A DNA stretch of 64,000 bases from Palaemon carinicauda (Eukaryota > Arthropoda > Malacostraca > Decapoda > Palaemonidae). The stretch is taken from NCBI RefSeq assembly GCF_036898095.1, contig NC_090735.1, positions 696,960 to 760,959 of the forward strand, read 5' to 3'. A model generated the notes under the pieces. The model was not told where the DNA came from and ran no database searches. It saw only the letters and a list, made by a program, of their open reading frames with translations. This document shows, piece after piece, positions 35,001 through 47,577 of this stretch (position 1 is its first letter; each line of letters starts with the position of its first letter). The position numbers and the translations under genes are program-made.

Positions 35001-37612
35001 AATATCCTTTGATGTTGGAGTACAGGCCTTCATCATTGGATAAAGTACTGATTCAGAGGGAAGGACCAAGTAGTTGGACCATAGAAGAGGAAGAGAAAAA
35101 GGAACTTTATTTTGAGGAGGAAATATCCTTTCATGTTGAAGTACAAGCCTTCATCAATCGATAAAGTACTGACTCAGTGGGAAGGACCAAGTAGTTGGAC
35201 CATAGAACATGAAGAGAAAAAGGAACTTTATTTTGAGGAGGAAATATTCTTTGATGTTGGAGTACAGGCCTTCATCATTAGATAAAGTACTGACTCAGTG
35301 CGAAGGACCAAGTAGTTGGACCATAAAAGATGAAGAAAAAAAAGGAACTTTATTTTGAGGAGGAAATATCCTTTGATGTTGGAGTACAGGCCTTCATCAT
35401 TGGATAAAGTACTGACGGTAGGAAGGACCAAGTAGTTGGACCATAGAAGATGGAGAGAAAAAGGAGCTTTATTTTGAGAAGGAAATATCCTTTGATGTTG
35501 GAGTAGACCCCTTCATCGTTGGATAAAGTACTATCTCAGTAGGAAGGACTAAGTAGTTGGACCATAGAAGAGGAAGAGAAAAAGGAACTTTATTTTGAGG
35601 AGGAAATATCCTTTGATGTTGGAGTACAGGCCCTCATCAGTGGATAAAGTACTGACTCAGTGGGAAGGACCTAGTAGTTGGACCATAAAAGAGAAAGAGA
35701 AAAAGGAACTTTATTTTGAGGAGGAAATATCCTTTGATGTAGGAGTACAGGCCTTCATCATTGGATAAAGTACTGACTCAGTGGGAAGGACCAAGTAGTT
35801 GAACCATAGAAGAAGAAGAGAAAAAGGAACTTTATTTTGATGAGGAAATATTATTTGATGTTGGTGTACAGGCCTTCATCATTGGATAAAGTACTGATTC
35901 AGTGGGAAGGACCAAGTAGTTGGACCAGAGAAGAGGAAGAGAAAAAGGAACTTTATTTTGAGGAGGAAATATCCTTTGATGTTGGAGTACAAGCCTTCAT
36001 CAATGGATAAAGTACTGACTCAGTGGGAAGGACCAAGTAGTTGGACCATAGAAGATGAAGAGAAAAAGGAACTTTATTTTAAAGAGGAAATATTCTTTGA
36101 TGTTGGAGTACAGGCCTTCATCGTTGGATAAAGTACTGACTCAGTGCGAAGGACCAAGTAGTTGGAATATAAAAGATGAAGAAAAAAAGGAACTTTATTT
36201 TGAGGAGGAAATATCCTTTGATGTTAAGTACAGGCCTTCATCATTGGATAAAGTACTGCCTCAGTGGGAAGGACCAAGTAGTTAGACCATAGAAGATGAA
36301 GAGAAAAAGAAACTTTATTTTGAGGAAGATATATCTTTTGATGTAGGAGTAGAGGCCTTCATCATTGGATAAAGTACTGACGGCAGGAAGGACCAAGTAG
36401 TTGGACCATAGAAGATGGAGAGAAAAAGGAGCTTTATTTTGAAAAGGAAATATCCTTTGATGTTGGAGTAGACCCCTTCATCGTTGGATAAAGTACTGAC
36501 TCAGTAGGAAGGACCAAGTAGTTGGACCATAGAAGAGGAAGAGAAAAAGGAACTTTATTTTGAGGAGGAAATATCCTTTGATGTAGGAGTACAGGCCTTC
36601 ATCAGTGGATAAAGTACTGACTCAGTGGGAAGGACCTAGTAGTTGGACCATAAAAGAGAAAGAGAAAAAGGAACTTTATTTTGAGGAGGAAATATCCTTT
36701 GATGTAGGATTACAGGCCTTCATCATTGGATAAAGTACTGACTCAGTGGGAAGGACCAAGTAGTTGAACCATAGAAGAGGAAGAGAAAAAGGAACTTTAT
36801 TTTGAGGAGGAAATATTCTTTGATGTTGGTGTACAGGCCATCATAATTGGATAAAGTACTGACTCAGTGGGGAGGACCAAGTAATTGGACCATAGAAGAT
36901 GGAGAGAAAAAGGAACTTTATTTTGAGAAGGAAATATCCTTTGATGTTGGAGTACAGGCCTTCTTCATTGGATAAAGTACTGACTCAGTGGGAAGTACCA
37001 AGTAGTTGGACCATAGAAGATGAAGAGAAAAGGGAACTTTATTTTGAGGAGGACATATCTTTTGATGTCGGAGTACAGGCCTTCATCATTGGATAAAGCA
37101 CTGACAGTGAGAAGGACGAAGTAGTTGGACCATAGAAGATGGAGAGAAAAGGGAACTTTATTTTGAGGAGGAAATATCCTTTGATGTAGGAGTACGGGCC
37201 TTCATCATTGGATAAAGTACTGACTCAGTGGGAAGGACAAAGTAGTTGGACCATAGAAGAGGAAGAGAAAAAGGAACTTTATTTTGAGGAGGAAATATCC
37301 TTTGATGTAGGAGTACAAGCCTTCCTCATTGGATAAAGTACTGACTCAGTGGGAAGGACCAAGTAGGTAGACCATAGAAGATGAAGAGAAAAAGGAACTT
37401 TATTTTGAGTAGGAAATATCCTTTGATGTAGGAGTACAGGCCTTCATCACTGGAAAAAGTACTGACTCAGTGGGAAGGACCAAGTAGTTGGACCATAAAA
37501 GATGAAGAGAAAAAGGAACTTCATTTTGAGGAGGAAATATCCTTTGATGTTGGATTAAAGGCCTTCGTGATTGGATAAAGTACTTACTCAGTGGAAAGGA
37601 CTAAGTGGTTGG
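32078..37612 (+). repeat. 5,535-bp tandem duplication B, copy 1
   Basis: Every feature read in this block recurs 5,535 bp to the right, including the non-satellite insertion at 33498-34924. The left limit is seen from divergence: before ACCATAGAAG at 32078 the sequence reads TAGTTGA, whereas before the matching 37613 it reads TGGTTGG. Removing the insertion leaves about 34 monomers. Confidence 0.92.
33498..34924. mobile_element. 1,427-bp non-satellite insertion, solo-LTR-like (copy 1)
   Basis: Unique sequence interrupts a satellite monomer exactly in phase: the left flank ends AAAGTAC and the right flank resumes TACTGACTCAG. The insertion starts TGTATTC and ends CCAAACA, so it has TG...CA ends, and TAC (or TACTG, depending on where the ends are placed) is duplicated at its borders. 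The outer 17 bases match as an imperfect inverted repeat (about 12 of 17). A TATA-like GATAAAAGG lies at 34350-34358 and an AATAAA near 34809, which would fit a long terminal repeat with promoter and polyadenylation signal. Short frames of 60 and 98 codons (33830-34012 plus, 33769-34065 minus) resemble nothing known to me. A solo LTR is the best guess; a non-autonomous DNA transposon or filler DNA are alternatives. LTR retrotransposons usually duplicate 4-6 bp, so a 3-bp duplication would be unusual. Confidence 0.5.
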
Positions 37613-39032
37613 ACCATAGAAGATGAAGAGAAAAAGGAACTCCATTTTGAGGAGGAAATATCCTTTGATGTTGGAGTACGGGCCTTAATCATTGGATAAA
37701 GTACTGACTCAGTGGGGAGGACCAAGTGGTTGGACCATAGAAGAGGAAGAGAAAAAGTAACTTTATTTTGAGGAGGAAATATCCTTTGATGTAGGAGTAC
37801 AAGCTTTCATCATTGGATAAAGTACTGACTCAGTGGGAAGGACCAAGTAGTTGGACCATAGAAGATAAAGAGAAAAAGGAACTTTATTTTGAGGAGGAAA
37901 TATCCTTTGATGTAGGAGTACAGGCCTTCATCGTTGGATAAAGTACTGACTCAGTGGGAAGGACCAAGTAGTTGGACCATAGAAGATGAAGAGAAAAAGG
38001 AACTTTATTTTGAGGAGGAAATATTCTTTGATGTTGGAGTACAGGCCTTCGTTATTGGATAAAGTACTGACTCAGTGGAAAGGACCAAGTGGTTGGACCA
38101 TAGGAGAGGAAGAGAAAAAGGAACTTTATTTTGAGGAGGAAATATCCTTTGATGTTGGAGTACAGGCCTTCATCATTGGATAAAGTACTGACTCAGTGGG
38201 AAGGACCAAGTAGTTGGACCATAGAAGAGGAAGAGAAAAAGGAACTTTATTTTGAGGAGGAAATATTCTTTGATGTTGGAGTACAGGCCTTCATCATTGG
38301 ATAAAGTACTGACTCAGTGGGGAGGACCAAGTAGTTGGACCATAGAAGATGAAGAGAAAAAGGAACTTTATTTTGAGGAGGAAATATCCTTTGATGTTGG
38401 AGTACAGGCCTTCTTCATTGGATAAAGTACTGACTCAGTGGGAAAGACCAAGTAGTTGGACCATAGAAGATGAAGAGAAAAGGGAACTTTATTTTGAGGA
38501 GGACATATCTTTTGATGTAGGAGTACAGGCCTTCATCATTGGATAAAGTACTGACTCAGTGGGAAGGACCAAGTAGTTGGACCATAGAAGATGAAGAGAA
38601 TAAGGAAATTTATTTTGAGGAGGAAATATCCTTTGATGTAAGAGTACAGGCTTTCATCATTGGATAAAGTACTGACTCAGTGGGAAGGACCAAGTAGTTG
38701 GACCATAAAAGATGAAAAGGTAAAGGAACTTTGTTTTGAGGAGGAAATATCCTTTGATGTTGGAGTACAGGCCTTCATCATGAGATAAAGTACTGACTCA
38801 GTGGGAAGGACCAAGTAGTTGGACCATAGAAGATGAAGAGAAAAAGGAACTTCGTTTTGAGGAGGAAATATCTTTTGATGTTGGAGTTCAAGCCTTCATC
38901 ATTGGATAAAGTACTAACTCAGTGGGAAGGACCAAGTAGTTGGACCAGAGAAGAGGAAGAGAAAAAGGAACTTTTTTAGGAGGAAATATCCTTTGATGTA
39001 GGAGTACAGGCCTTCATAATTGGATAAAGTAC
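34925..39032 (+). repeat. 121-bp satellite array between the two insertion copies
   Basis: About 34 monomers run between the insertion copies and contain the B1/B2 junction at 37612/37613. Marker monomers are TGACGGTAGG near 35412, TGACGGCAGG near 36380, GTAGACCCCTTCATC near 35505 and 36469, and TGACAGTGAG near 37104. The same markers recur in order further right (40.9-43.1, 44.4-46.7 and 47.6-49.6 kb). The monomer type here is therefore a different higher-order family from that at 9.6-26.9 kb. Confidence 0.95.
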
Positions 39033-42000
39033 TGTATTCTAAATTATTTACTGTGAATAATACACCAAGAAAAAACACAAGAAATTTAATAATGAATTCT
39101 ACAGTTGAATTTATCAATTTGTTGGGAATATCCTTGCTTCCTGGTTGCAACAGGTAATCCCAAACCATACGCGGTAGAGGGATGGTGCTGGCCCTGCTGC
39201 CAACTCACAGTTTCAGAATAAATCAAGAGAATCTGAAATGAGGGAAATCCTAATATAAGAAGGACTCCTAATCAAATTAACTAAATAAAATTTAATGTAA
39301 AACTTAAGAAAAATGAATCAAGTAAAATATATATATAAAGTAAACCTCTAAATGCTCAAGAGCAATGCAATTAAGTGGGCATGTCCATCCAAACATACGT
39401 AAAAACAATGAGGCAACGAAGCACGAGATTGAGAGGCTAAGCAAAACTATCTGGGATGAACAAGTAGTTACTGGGTTAACCCGGCAGACCATAAATATAA
39501 AATTATGGCTTGAAAAATATGAATTACTACCTGTTAAATATAAGTAAAAGTAATATGCTAGCTCCAGAAATATTAATGTTGCCTTTAAATGAAGGTCCAA
39601 AAGACATATAATAGGCTTACTTGGTAAATATAATTACATATATGGGTACCAATCGAATATGATTCTCTGATAAATTTCATGGGGAAATTCTGTTAGGACA
39701 TTATTGTTCAACAATAATTACTGAAATTGAAATCGCAAATGACAAGCACCAAACGAAATTTGCAACGAACCTTCAAATTTTCAGCTATCCTTTCCAGGTC
39801 CAATTAAGCCGAATAATCGTATTAGCAACTAGATGGTGTCGGTTGGCAAGTTGTTCTTCGTGGAAATGGTGGCGGCCTAAGGGGGATAAAAGGCAGCATT
39901 ATCCGCCTCCCCACCCTCGGTACATGGGCCAGGTCACAGATACATTTAGCTCTTCATAGTTCCTTTAGAATGCACTGCACTTAAGATTTGTATGATCGTA
40001 GTACCGATCTCAAAGTCGGGCTGTGCTAGGTAGTGGTCACGTCTTCACTATCCCTCTCCTTCCAAGCTACTACTGCTCCAAAGTATTTTGGGAACGGGGT
40101 TGACGCTGGAAGATAACCAAACTAGGCAGTAACTAGTTACAGGGTTAACGTAATTAACTACCTTCGTTGCTGTTAGCTTGGTGCTTGGTATAGTTAAGTT
40201 AAAAGAAAATCAATTTACCAAACATTTATTTAAATGATAAAGGAAATGCATATATTTACCAAGCAATTACAACAGAAGAACAAAGAACCCAAACAGCAGG
40301 ATATACCTTTAATAATTAATGCTTATTTTAGAGTATAAGGAAACAATAAAAGCAAACTACATGAGAATACGAGACTAACTAAAAATATTACGCAAAATAA
40401 TGAAAATCTCTTATATTAATAAGAAGGAAAAACTAAGGATAAAAATAACTTTCCAAACATACTGACTCAGTAGGTAGGACCAAGTAGTTGAATCATAGAA
40501 GATGAGGATAAAAAGGAACTATATTTTGAGGAGGAAATATCCTTTGATGTTGGAGTACAGGCCTTCATCATTGGATAAAGTACTGATTCAGAGGGAAGGA
40601 CCAAGTAGTTGGACCATAGAAGAGGAAGAGAAAAAGGAACTTTATTTTGAGGAGGAAATATCCTTTCATGTTGAAGTACAAGCCTTCATCAATCGATAAA
40701 GTACTGACTCAGTGGGAAGGACCAAGTAGTTGGACCATAGAACATGAAGAGAAAAAGGAACTTTATTTTGAGGAGGAAATATTCTTTGATGTTGGAGTAC
40801 AGGCCTTCATCATTAGATAAAGTACTGACTCAGTGCGAAGGACCAAGTAGTTGGACCATAAAAGATGAAGAAAAAAAAGGAACTTTATTTTGAGGAGGAA
40901 ATATCCTTTGATGTTGGAGTACAGGCCTTCATCATTGGATAAAGTACTGACGGTAGGAAGGACCAAGTAGTTGGACCATAGAAGATGGAGAGAAAAAGGA
41001 GCTTTATTTTGAGAAGGAAATATCCTTTGATGTTGGAGTAGACCCCTTCATCGTTGGATAAAGTACTATCTCAGTAGGAAGGACTAAGTAGTTGGACCAT
41101 AGAAGAGGAAGAGAAAAAGGAACTTTATTTTGAGGAGGAAATATCCTTTGATGTTGGAGTACAGGCCCTCATCAGTGGATAAAGTACTGACTCAGTGGGA
41201 AGGACCTAGTAGTTGGACCATAAAAGAGAAAGAGAAAAAGGAACTTTATTTTGAGGAGGAAATATCCTTTGATGTAGGAGTACAGGCCTTCATCATTGGA
41301 TAAAGTACTGACTCAGTGGGAAGGACCAAGTAGTTGAACCATAGAAGAAGAAGAGAAAAAGGAACTTTATTTTGATGAGGAAATATTATTTGATGTTGGT
41401 GTACAGGCCTTCATCATTGGATAAAGTACTGATTCAGTGGGAAGGACCAAGTAGTTGGACCAGAGAAGAGGAAGAGAAAAAGGAACTTTATTTTGAGGAG
41501 GAAATATCCTTTGATGTTGGAGTACAAGCCTTCATCAATGGATAAAGTACTGACTCAGTGGGAAGGACCAAGTAGTTGGACCATAGAAGATGAAGAGAAA
41601 AAGGAACTTTATTTTAAAGAGGAAATATTCTTTGATGTTGGAGTACAGGCCTTCATCGTTGGATAAAGTACTGACTCAGTGCGAAGGACCAAGTAGTTGG
41701 AATATAAAAGATGAAGAAAAAAAGGAACTTTATTTTGAGGAGGAAATATCCTTTGATGTTAAGTACAGGCCTTCATCATTGGATAAAGTACTGCCTCAGT
41801 GGGAAGGACCAAGTAGTTAGACCATAGAAGATGAAGAGAAAAAGAAACTTTATTTTGAGGAAGATATATCTTTTGATGTAGGAGTAGAGGCCTTCATCAT
41901 TGGATAAAGTACTGACGGCAGGAAGGACCAAGTAGTTGGACCATAGAAGATGGAGAGAAAAAGGAGCTTTATTTTGAAAAGGAAATATCCTTTGATGTTG

Positions 42001-43147
42001 GAGTAGACCCCTTCATCGTTGGATAAAGTACTGACTCAGTAGGAAGGACCAAGTAGTTGGACCATAGAAGAGGAAGAGAAAAAGGAACTTTATTTTGAGG
42101 AGGAAATATCCTTTGATGTAGGAGTACAGGCCTTCATCAGTGGATAAAGTACTGACTCAGTGGGAAGGACCTAGTAGTTGGACCATAAAAGAGAAAGAGA
42201 AAAAGGAACTTTATTTTGAGGAGGAAATATCCTTTGATGTAGGATTACAGGCCTTCATCATTGGATAAAGTACTGACTCAGTGGGAAGGACCAAGTAGTT
42301 GAACCATAGAAGAGGAAGAGAAAAAGGAACTTTATTTTGAGGAGGAAATATTCTTTGATGTTGGTGTACAGGCCATCATAATTGGATAAAGTACTGACTC
42401 AGTGGGGAGGACCAAGTAATTGGACCATAGAAGATGGAGAGAAAAAGGAACTTTATTTTGAGAAGGAAATATCCTTTGATGTTGGAGTACAGGCCTTCTT
42501 CATTGGATAAAGTACTGACTCAGTGGGAAGTACCAAGTAGTTGGACCATAGAAGATGAAGAGAAAAGGGAACTTTATTTTGAGGAGGACATATCTTTTGA
42601 TGTCGGAGTACAGGCCTTCATCATTGGATAAAGCACTGACAGTGAGAAGGACGAAGTAGTTGGACCATAGAAGATGGAGAGAAAAGGGAACTTTATTTTG
42701 AGGAGGAAATATCCTTTGATGTAGGAGTACGGGCCTTCATCATTGGATAAAGTACTGACTCAGTGGGAAGGACAAAGTAGTTGGACCATAGAAGAGGAAG
42801 AGAAAAAGGAACTTTATTTTGAGGAGGAAATATCCTTTGATGTAGGAGTACAAGCCTTCCTCATTGGATAAAGTACTGACTCAGTGGGAAGGACCAAGTA
42901 GGTAGACCATAGAAGATGAAGAGAAAAAGGAACTTTATTTTGAGTAGGAAATATCCTTTGATGTAGGAGTACAGGCCTTCATCACTGGAAAAAGTACTGA
43001 CTCAGTGGGAAGGACCAAGTAGTTGGACCATAAAAGATGAAGAGAAAAAGGAACTTCATTTTGAGGAGGAAATATCCTTTGATGTTGGATTAAAGGCCTT
43101 CGTGATTGGATAAAGTACTTACTCAGTGGAAAGGACTAAGTGGTTGG
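37613..43147 (+). repeat. 5,535-bp tandem duplication B, copy 2
   Basis: This is the second copy of the block at 32078-37612, directly adjacent and in the same orientation. The only difference noticed by eye is A at 34269 versus T at 39804, inside the insertion; no exhaustive alignment was done. After about 43147 the sequence continues with AGGAAGAGAGAAAGG instead of returning to the start of the block. The junctions fall in phase with the monomer, as expected from unequal crossing-over. Confidence 0.92.
39033..40459. mobile_element. 1,427-bp non-satellite insertion (copy 2, carried by duplication B)
   Basis: This is the same sequence as 33498-34924 shifted by 5,535 bp, with the same ends and the same satellite flanks. 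Because the surrounding monomers are duplicated too, this copy arose by duplication of the block and not by a second insertion. The TATA-like site is at 39885-39893. The single difference noticed is T at 39804 (A at 34269). Confidence 0.5.
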
Positions 43148-44559
43148 ACCATAGAAGAGGAAGAGAGAAAGGAACTTTATTTTGAGGAGGAAATATCCTT
43201 TGATGTTGGAGTACAGACCTTCATCATTGGATAAAGTACTGACTCAGTGGGAAGGACCAAGTAGTTGGATCATAGAAGATGAAGAGAAAAAGGAACTTTA
43301 TTTTGAGGATAAAATATCTTTTGATGTAGAAGTACAGGCCTTCATCATTGGATAAAGTACTGACTCAGTAGGAAGGACCTAGTAGTTGGACCAGAGAAGA
43401 GGAAGAGAAAAATGAACTTTATTTTGAGGAGGAAATATCCTTTGATGTTGGAGTAGAGGCCTTCATCGTTGGATAAAGTACTGACTCAGTGGGAAGGACC
43501 AAGTAGTTGGACCATAGAAGATGAAGAGAAAAAGGAACTTTATTTTGAGGAGGAAATATCCTTTGATGTTGGAGTACAGGTCTTCATCATTGGATAAAGT
43601 ACTGACTCAGTAGGAAGGACCTAGTAGTTGGACCAGAGAAGAGGAAGAGAAAAATGAACTTTATTTTGAGGAGGAAATATCCTTTGATGTAGGAGTACAG
43701 GCCTTCATCATGAGATAAAGTACTGACTCAGTGGGAAGGACCAAGTAGTTGGACCAGAGAAGAGGAAGAGAAAAAGGAACTTTTTTTAGGAGGAAATATC
43801 CTTTGATGTATGAGTACAGGCCTTCATCATTGGATAAAGTTCTGACTCAGTAGGAAGGACCAAGTAGTTGGATCATAGAAGATGAGGAAAAAAAGGAACT
43901 ATATTTTGAGGAGGAAATATCCTTTGATGTTGGAGTACAGGCCTTCATCATTGGATAAAGTACTGATTCAGTGGGAAGGACCAAGTAGTTGGACCATAGA
44001 AGAGAAAGAGAAAAAGGAACTTTATTTTGAGGAGGAAATATCCTTTGATGTTGGAGTACAGGCCTTCATCATTGGATAAAGTACTGACTCAGTGGGAAGG
44101 ACCAAGTAGTTGGACCATAGAAGATGAAGAGAAAAGGGAACTTTATTTTGAGGAGGAAATATTCTTTGATATTGGAGTACATGCCTTCATCATTGGATAA
44201 AGTACTGACTCAGTGCGAAGGACCAAGTAGTTGGACCATAAAAGATGAAGAAAAAAAGGAACTTTATTTTTGAGGAGGAAATATCCTTTGATGTTGGAGT
44301 ACAGGCCTTCATCATTGGATAAAGTACTGCCTCAGTGGGAAGGACCAATTAGTTAGACCATAGAAGATGAAGAGAAAAAGAAATTTTATTTTGAGGATGA
44401 CATATCTTTTGATGTAAGAGTACAGGCCTTCATCATTGGATAAAGTACTGACGGTAGGAAGGACCAAGTAGTTGGACCATAGAAGATGGAGAGAAAAAGG
44501 AGCTTTATTTTGAGAAGAAAATATCCTTTGATGTTGGAGTAGACCCCTTCATCGTTGGA

Positions 44560-47500
44560 TAAAGTACTGACTCAGTAGGAAGGACCAAGTAGTTGGACCA
44601 TAGAAGAGGAAGAGAAAAAGGAACTTTATTTTGAGGAGGAAATATCCTTTGATGTTGGAGTACAGGCCCTCATCAGTGGATAAAGTACTGACTCAGAGGG
44701 AAGGACCTAGTAGTTGGACCATAAAAGAGAAAGAGAAAAAGGAACTTTATTTTGAGGAGGAAATATCCTTTGATGTAGGAGTACAGGCCTTCATCATTGG
44801 ATAAAGTACTGACTCAGTGGGAAGGACCAAGTAGTTGAACCATAGAAGAGGAAGAGAAAAAGGAACTTTATTTTGATGAGGAAATATTATTTGATATTGG
44901 TGTACAGGCCTTCATCATTGGATAAAGTACTGATTCAGTGGGAAGGACCAAGTAGTTGGACCAGAGAAGAGGAAGAGAAAAAGGAACTTTATTTTGAGGA
45001 GGAAATATCCTTTGATGTTGGAGTACAAGCCTTCATCAATGGATAAAGTACTGACTCAGTGGGAAGGACCAAGTAGTTGGACCATAGAAGATGAAGAGAA
45101 AAAGGAACTTTATTTTAAAGAGGAAATATTCTTTGATGTTGGAGTACAGGCCTTCATCGTTGGATAAAGTACTGACTCAGTGCGAAGGACCAAGTAGTTG
45201 GACCATAAAAGATGAAGAAAAAAAGGAACTTTATTTTGAGGAGGAAATATCCTTTGATGTTAGAGTACAGGCCTTCATCATTGGATAAAGTACTGCCTCA
45301 GTGGGAAGGACCAAGTAGTTAGACCATAGAAGATGAAGAGTAAAAGAAACTTTATTTTGAGGAAGATATATCTTTTGATGTAGGAGTAGAGGCCTTCATC
45401 ATTGGATAAAGTACTGACGGCAGGAAGGACCAAGTAGTTGGACCATAGAAGATGGAGAGAAAAAGGAGCTTTATTTTGAAAAGGAAATATCCTTTGAGGT
45501 TGGAGTAGACCCCTTCATCGTTGGATAAAGTACTGACTCAGTAGGAAGGACCAAGTAGTTGGACCATAGAAGAGGAAGAGAAAAAGGAACTTTATTTTGA
45601 GGAGGAAATATCCTTTGATGTAGGAGTACAGGCCTTCATCAGTGGATAAAGTACTGACTCAGTGGGAAGGACCTAGTAGTTGGACCATAAAAGAGAAAGA
45701 GAAAAAGGAACTTTATTTTGAGGAGGAAATATCCTTTGATGTAGGATTACAGGCCTTCATCATTGGATAAAGTACTGACTCAGTGGGAAGGACCAAGTAG
45801 TTGAACCATAGAAGAGGAAGAGAAAAAGGAACTTTATTTTGAGGAGGAAATATTCTTTGATGTTGGTGTACAGGCCTTCATAATTGGATAAAGTACTGAC
45901 TCAGTGGGGAGGACCAAGTAATTGGACCATAGAAGATGGAGAGAAAAAGGAACTTTATTTTGAGAAGGAAATATCCTTTGATGTTGGAGTACAGGCCTTC
46001 TTCATAGGATAAAGTACTGACTCAGTGGGAAGTACCAAGTAGTTGGACCATAGAAGATGAAGAGAAAAGGGAACTTTATTTTGAGGAGGACATATCTTTT
46101 GATGTCGGAGTACAGGCCTTCATCATTGGATAAAGTACTGACAGTGAGAAGGACGAAGTAGTTGGACCATAGAAGATGGAGAGAAAAGGGAACTTTATTT
46201 TGAGGAGGAAATATCCTTTGATGTAGGAGTACGGGCCTTCATCATTGGATAAAGTACTGACTCAGTGGGAAGGACCAAGTGGTTGGACCATAGAAGAGGA
46301 AGAGAAAAAGGAACTTTATTTTGAGGAGGAAATATCCTTTGATGTAGGAGTACAAGCCTTCCTCATTGGATAAAGTACTGACTCAGTGGGAAGGACCAAG
46401 TAGGTAGACCATAGAAGATGAAGAGAAAAAGGAACTTTATTTTGAGTAGGAAATATCCTTTGATGTAGGAGTACAGGCCTTCATCGTTGGATAAAGTACT
46501 GACTCAGTGGGAAGGACCAAGTAGTTGGACCATAAAAGATGAAGAGAAAAAGGAACTTCATTTTGATGAGGAAATATCCTTTGATGTTGGAGTAAAGGCC
46601 TTCGTGATTGGATAAAGTACTTACTCAGTGGAAAGGACTAAGTGGTTGGACCATAGAAGAGGAAGAGAGAAAGGAACTTTATTTTGAGGAGGAAATATCC
46701 TTTGATGTTGGAGTACAGACCTTCATCATTGGATAAAGTACTGACTCAGTGGGAAGGACCAAGTAGTTGGATCATAGAAGATGAAGAGAAAAAGGAACTT
46801 TATTTTGAGGATAAAATATCTTTTGATGTAGAAGTACAGGCCTTCATCATTGGATAAAGTACTGACTCAGTAGGAAGGACCTAGTAGTTGGACCAGAGAA
46901 GAGGAAGAGAAAAATGAACTTTATTTTGAGGAGGAAATATCCTTTGATGTTGGAGTAGAGCCCTTCATCATTGGATAAAGTACTGACTCAGTGGGAAGGA
47001 CCAAGTAGTTGGACCAGAGAAGATGAAGAGAAAAAGTAACTTTATTTTGAGGAGGAAATATCCTTTAATGTAAGAGTACACGCCTTCATCATTGGATAAT
47101 GTACTGACTCAGTGGGAACGACCAAGTAGTTGGACCATAGAAGATGAAGAGAAAAGGGAACTTTGTTTTGAAGAGGAAATATCCTTTGATGTTGGAGTAC
47201 AGGCCTTCATCATTGGATAGAGTACTGGCTCATTGGGAAAGACGAAGTAGTTCGAACATAGAAGATGAAGAGAGAAAGGAACTTTATTTTGAGGAGGAAA
47301 TATCCTTTGATGTAAGAGTACAGGCCTTCATCACTGGAAAAAGTACTGACTCAGTGGGAAGGACCAAGTAGTTCGATCATAGAAGATGAAAAAAAAAAGG
47401 GAACTATATTTTGAGGAGGAAATATCCTTTGATGTTGGAGTACAGGCCTTCATCATTGGATAAACTGACTCAGTGGGAAGGACCAAGTAGTTCGACCATA

Positions 47501-47577
47501 GAAGAGAAAGAGAAAAGGAACTTTATTTTGAGGAGGAAATATCCTTTGATGTTGGAGTAGAGGCCTTCATCATTGGA
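44560..47577 (+). repeat. Higher-order repeat C, central copy (about 3.02 kb, ~25 monomers)
   Basis: Matches the next block at an offset of about 3,018 bp: CCCTCATCAGTGG at about 44667 and 47685, TGACGGCAGG at about 45416 and 48434, AAAGTACTTACTCAG at about 46615 and 49515. It also matches 41.0-43.1 kb at an offset of 3,501 bp, so the 5,535-bp duplication contains the same unit. Toward the left the similarity continues to about 43,840, where it pairs with the sequence just right of the second insertion copy (offset about 3,380). Confidence 0.75.

Noticed and set aside
39033..40459. Second independent insertion of the same mobile element
   Set aside because: Flanking satellite is identical over several kb on both sides at the same 5,535-bp offset, so it is a duplicate of the first insertion.
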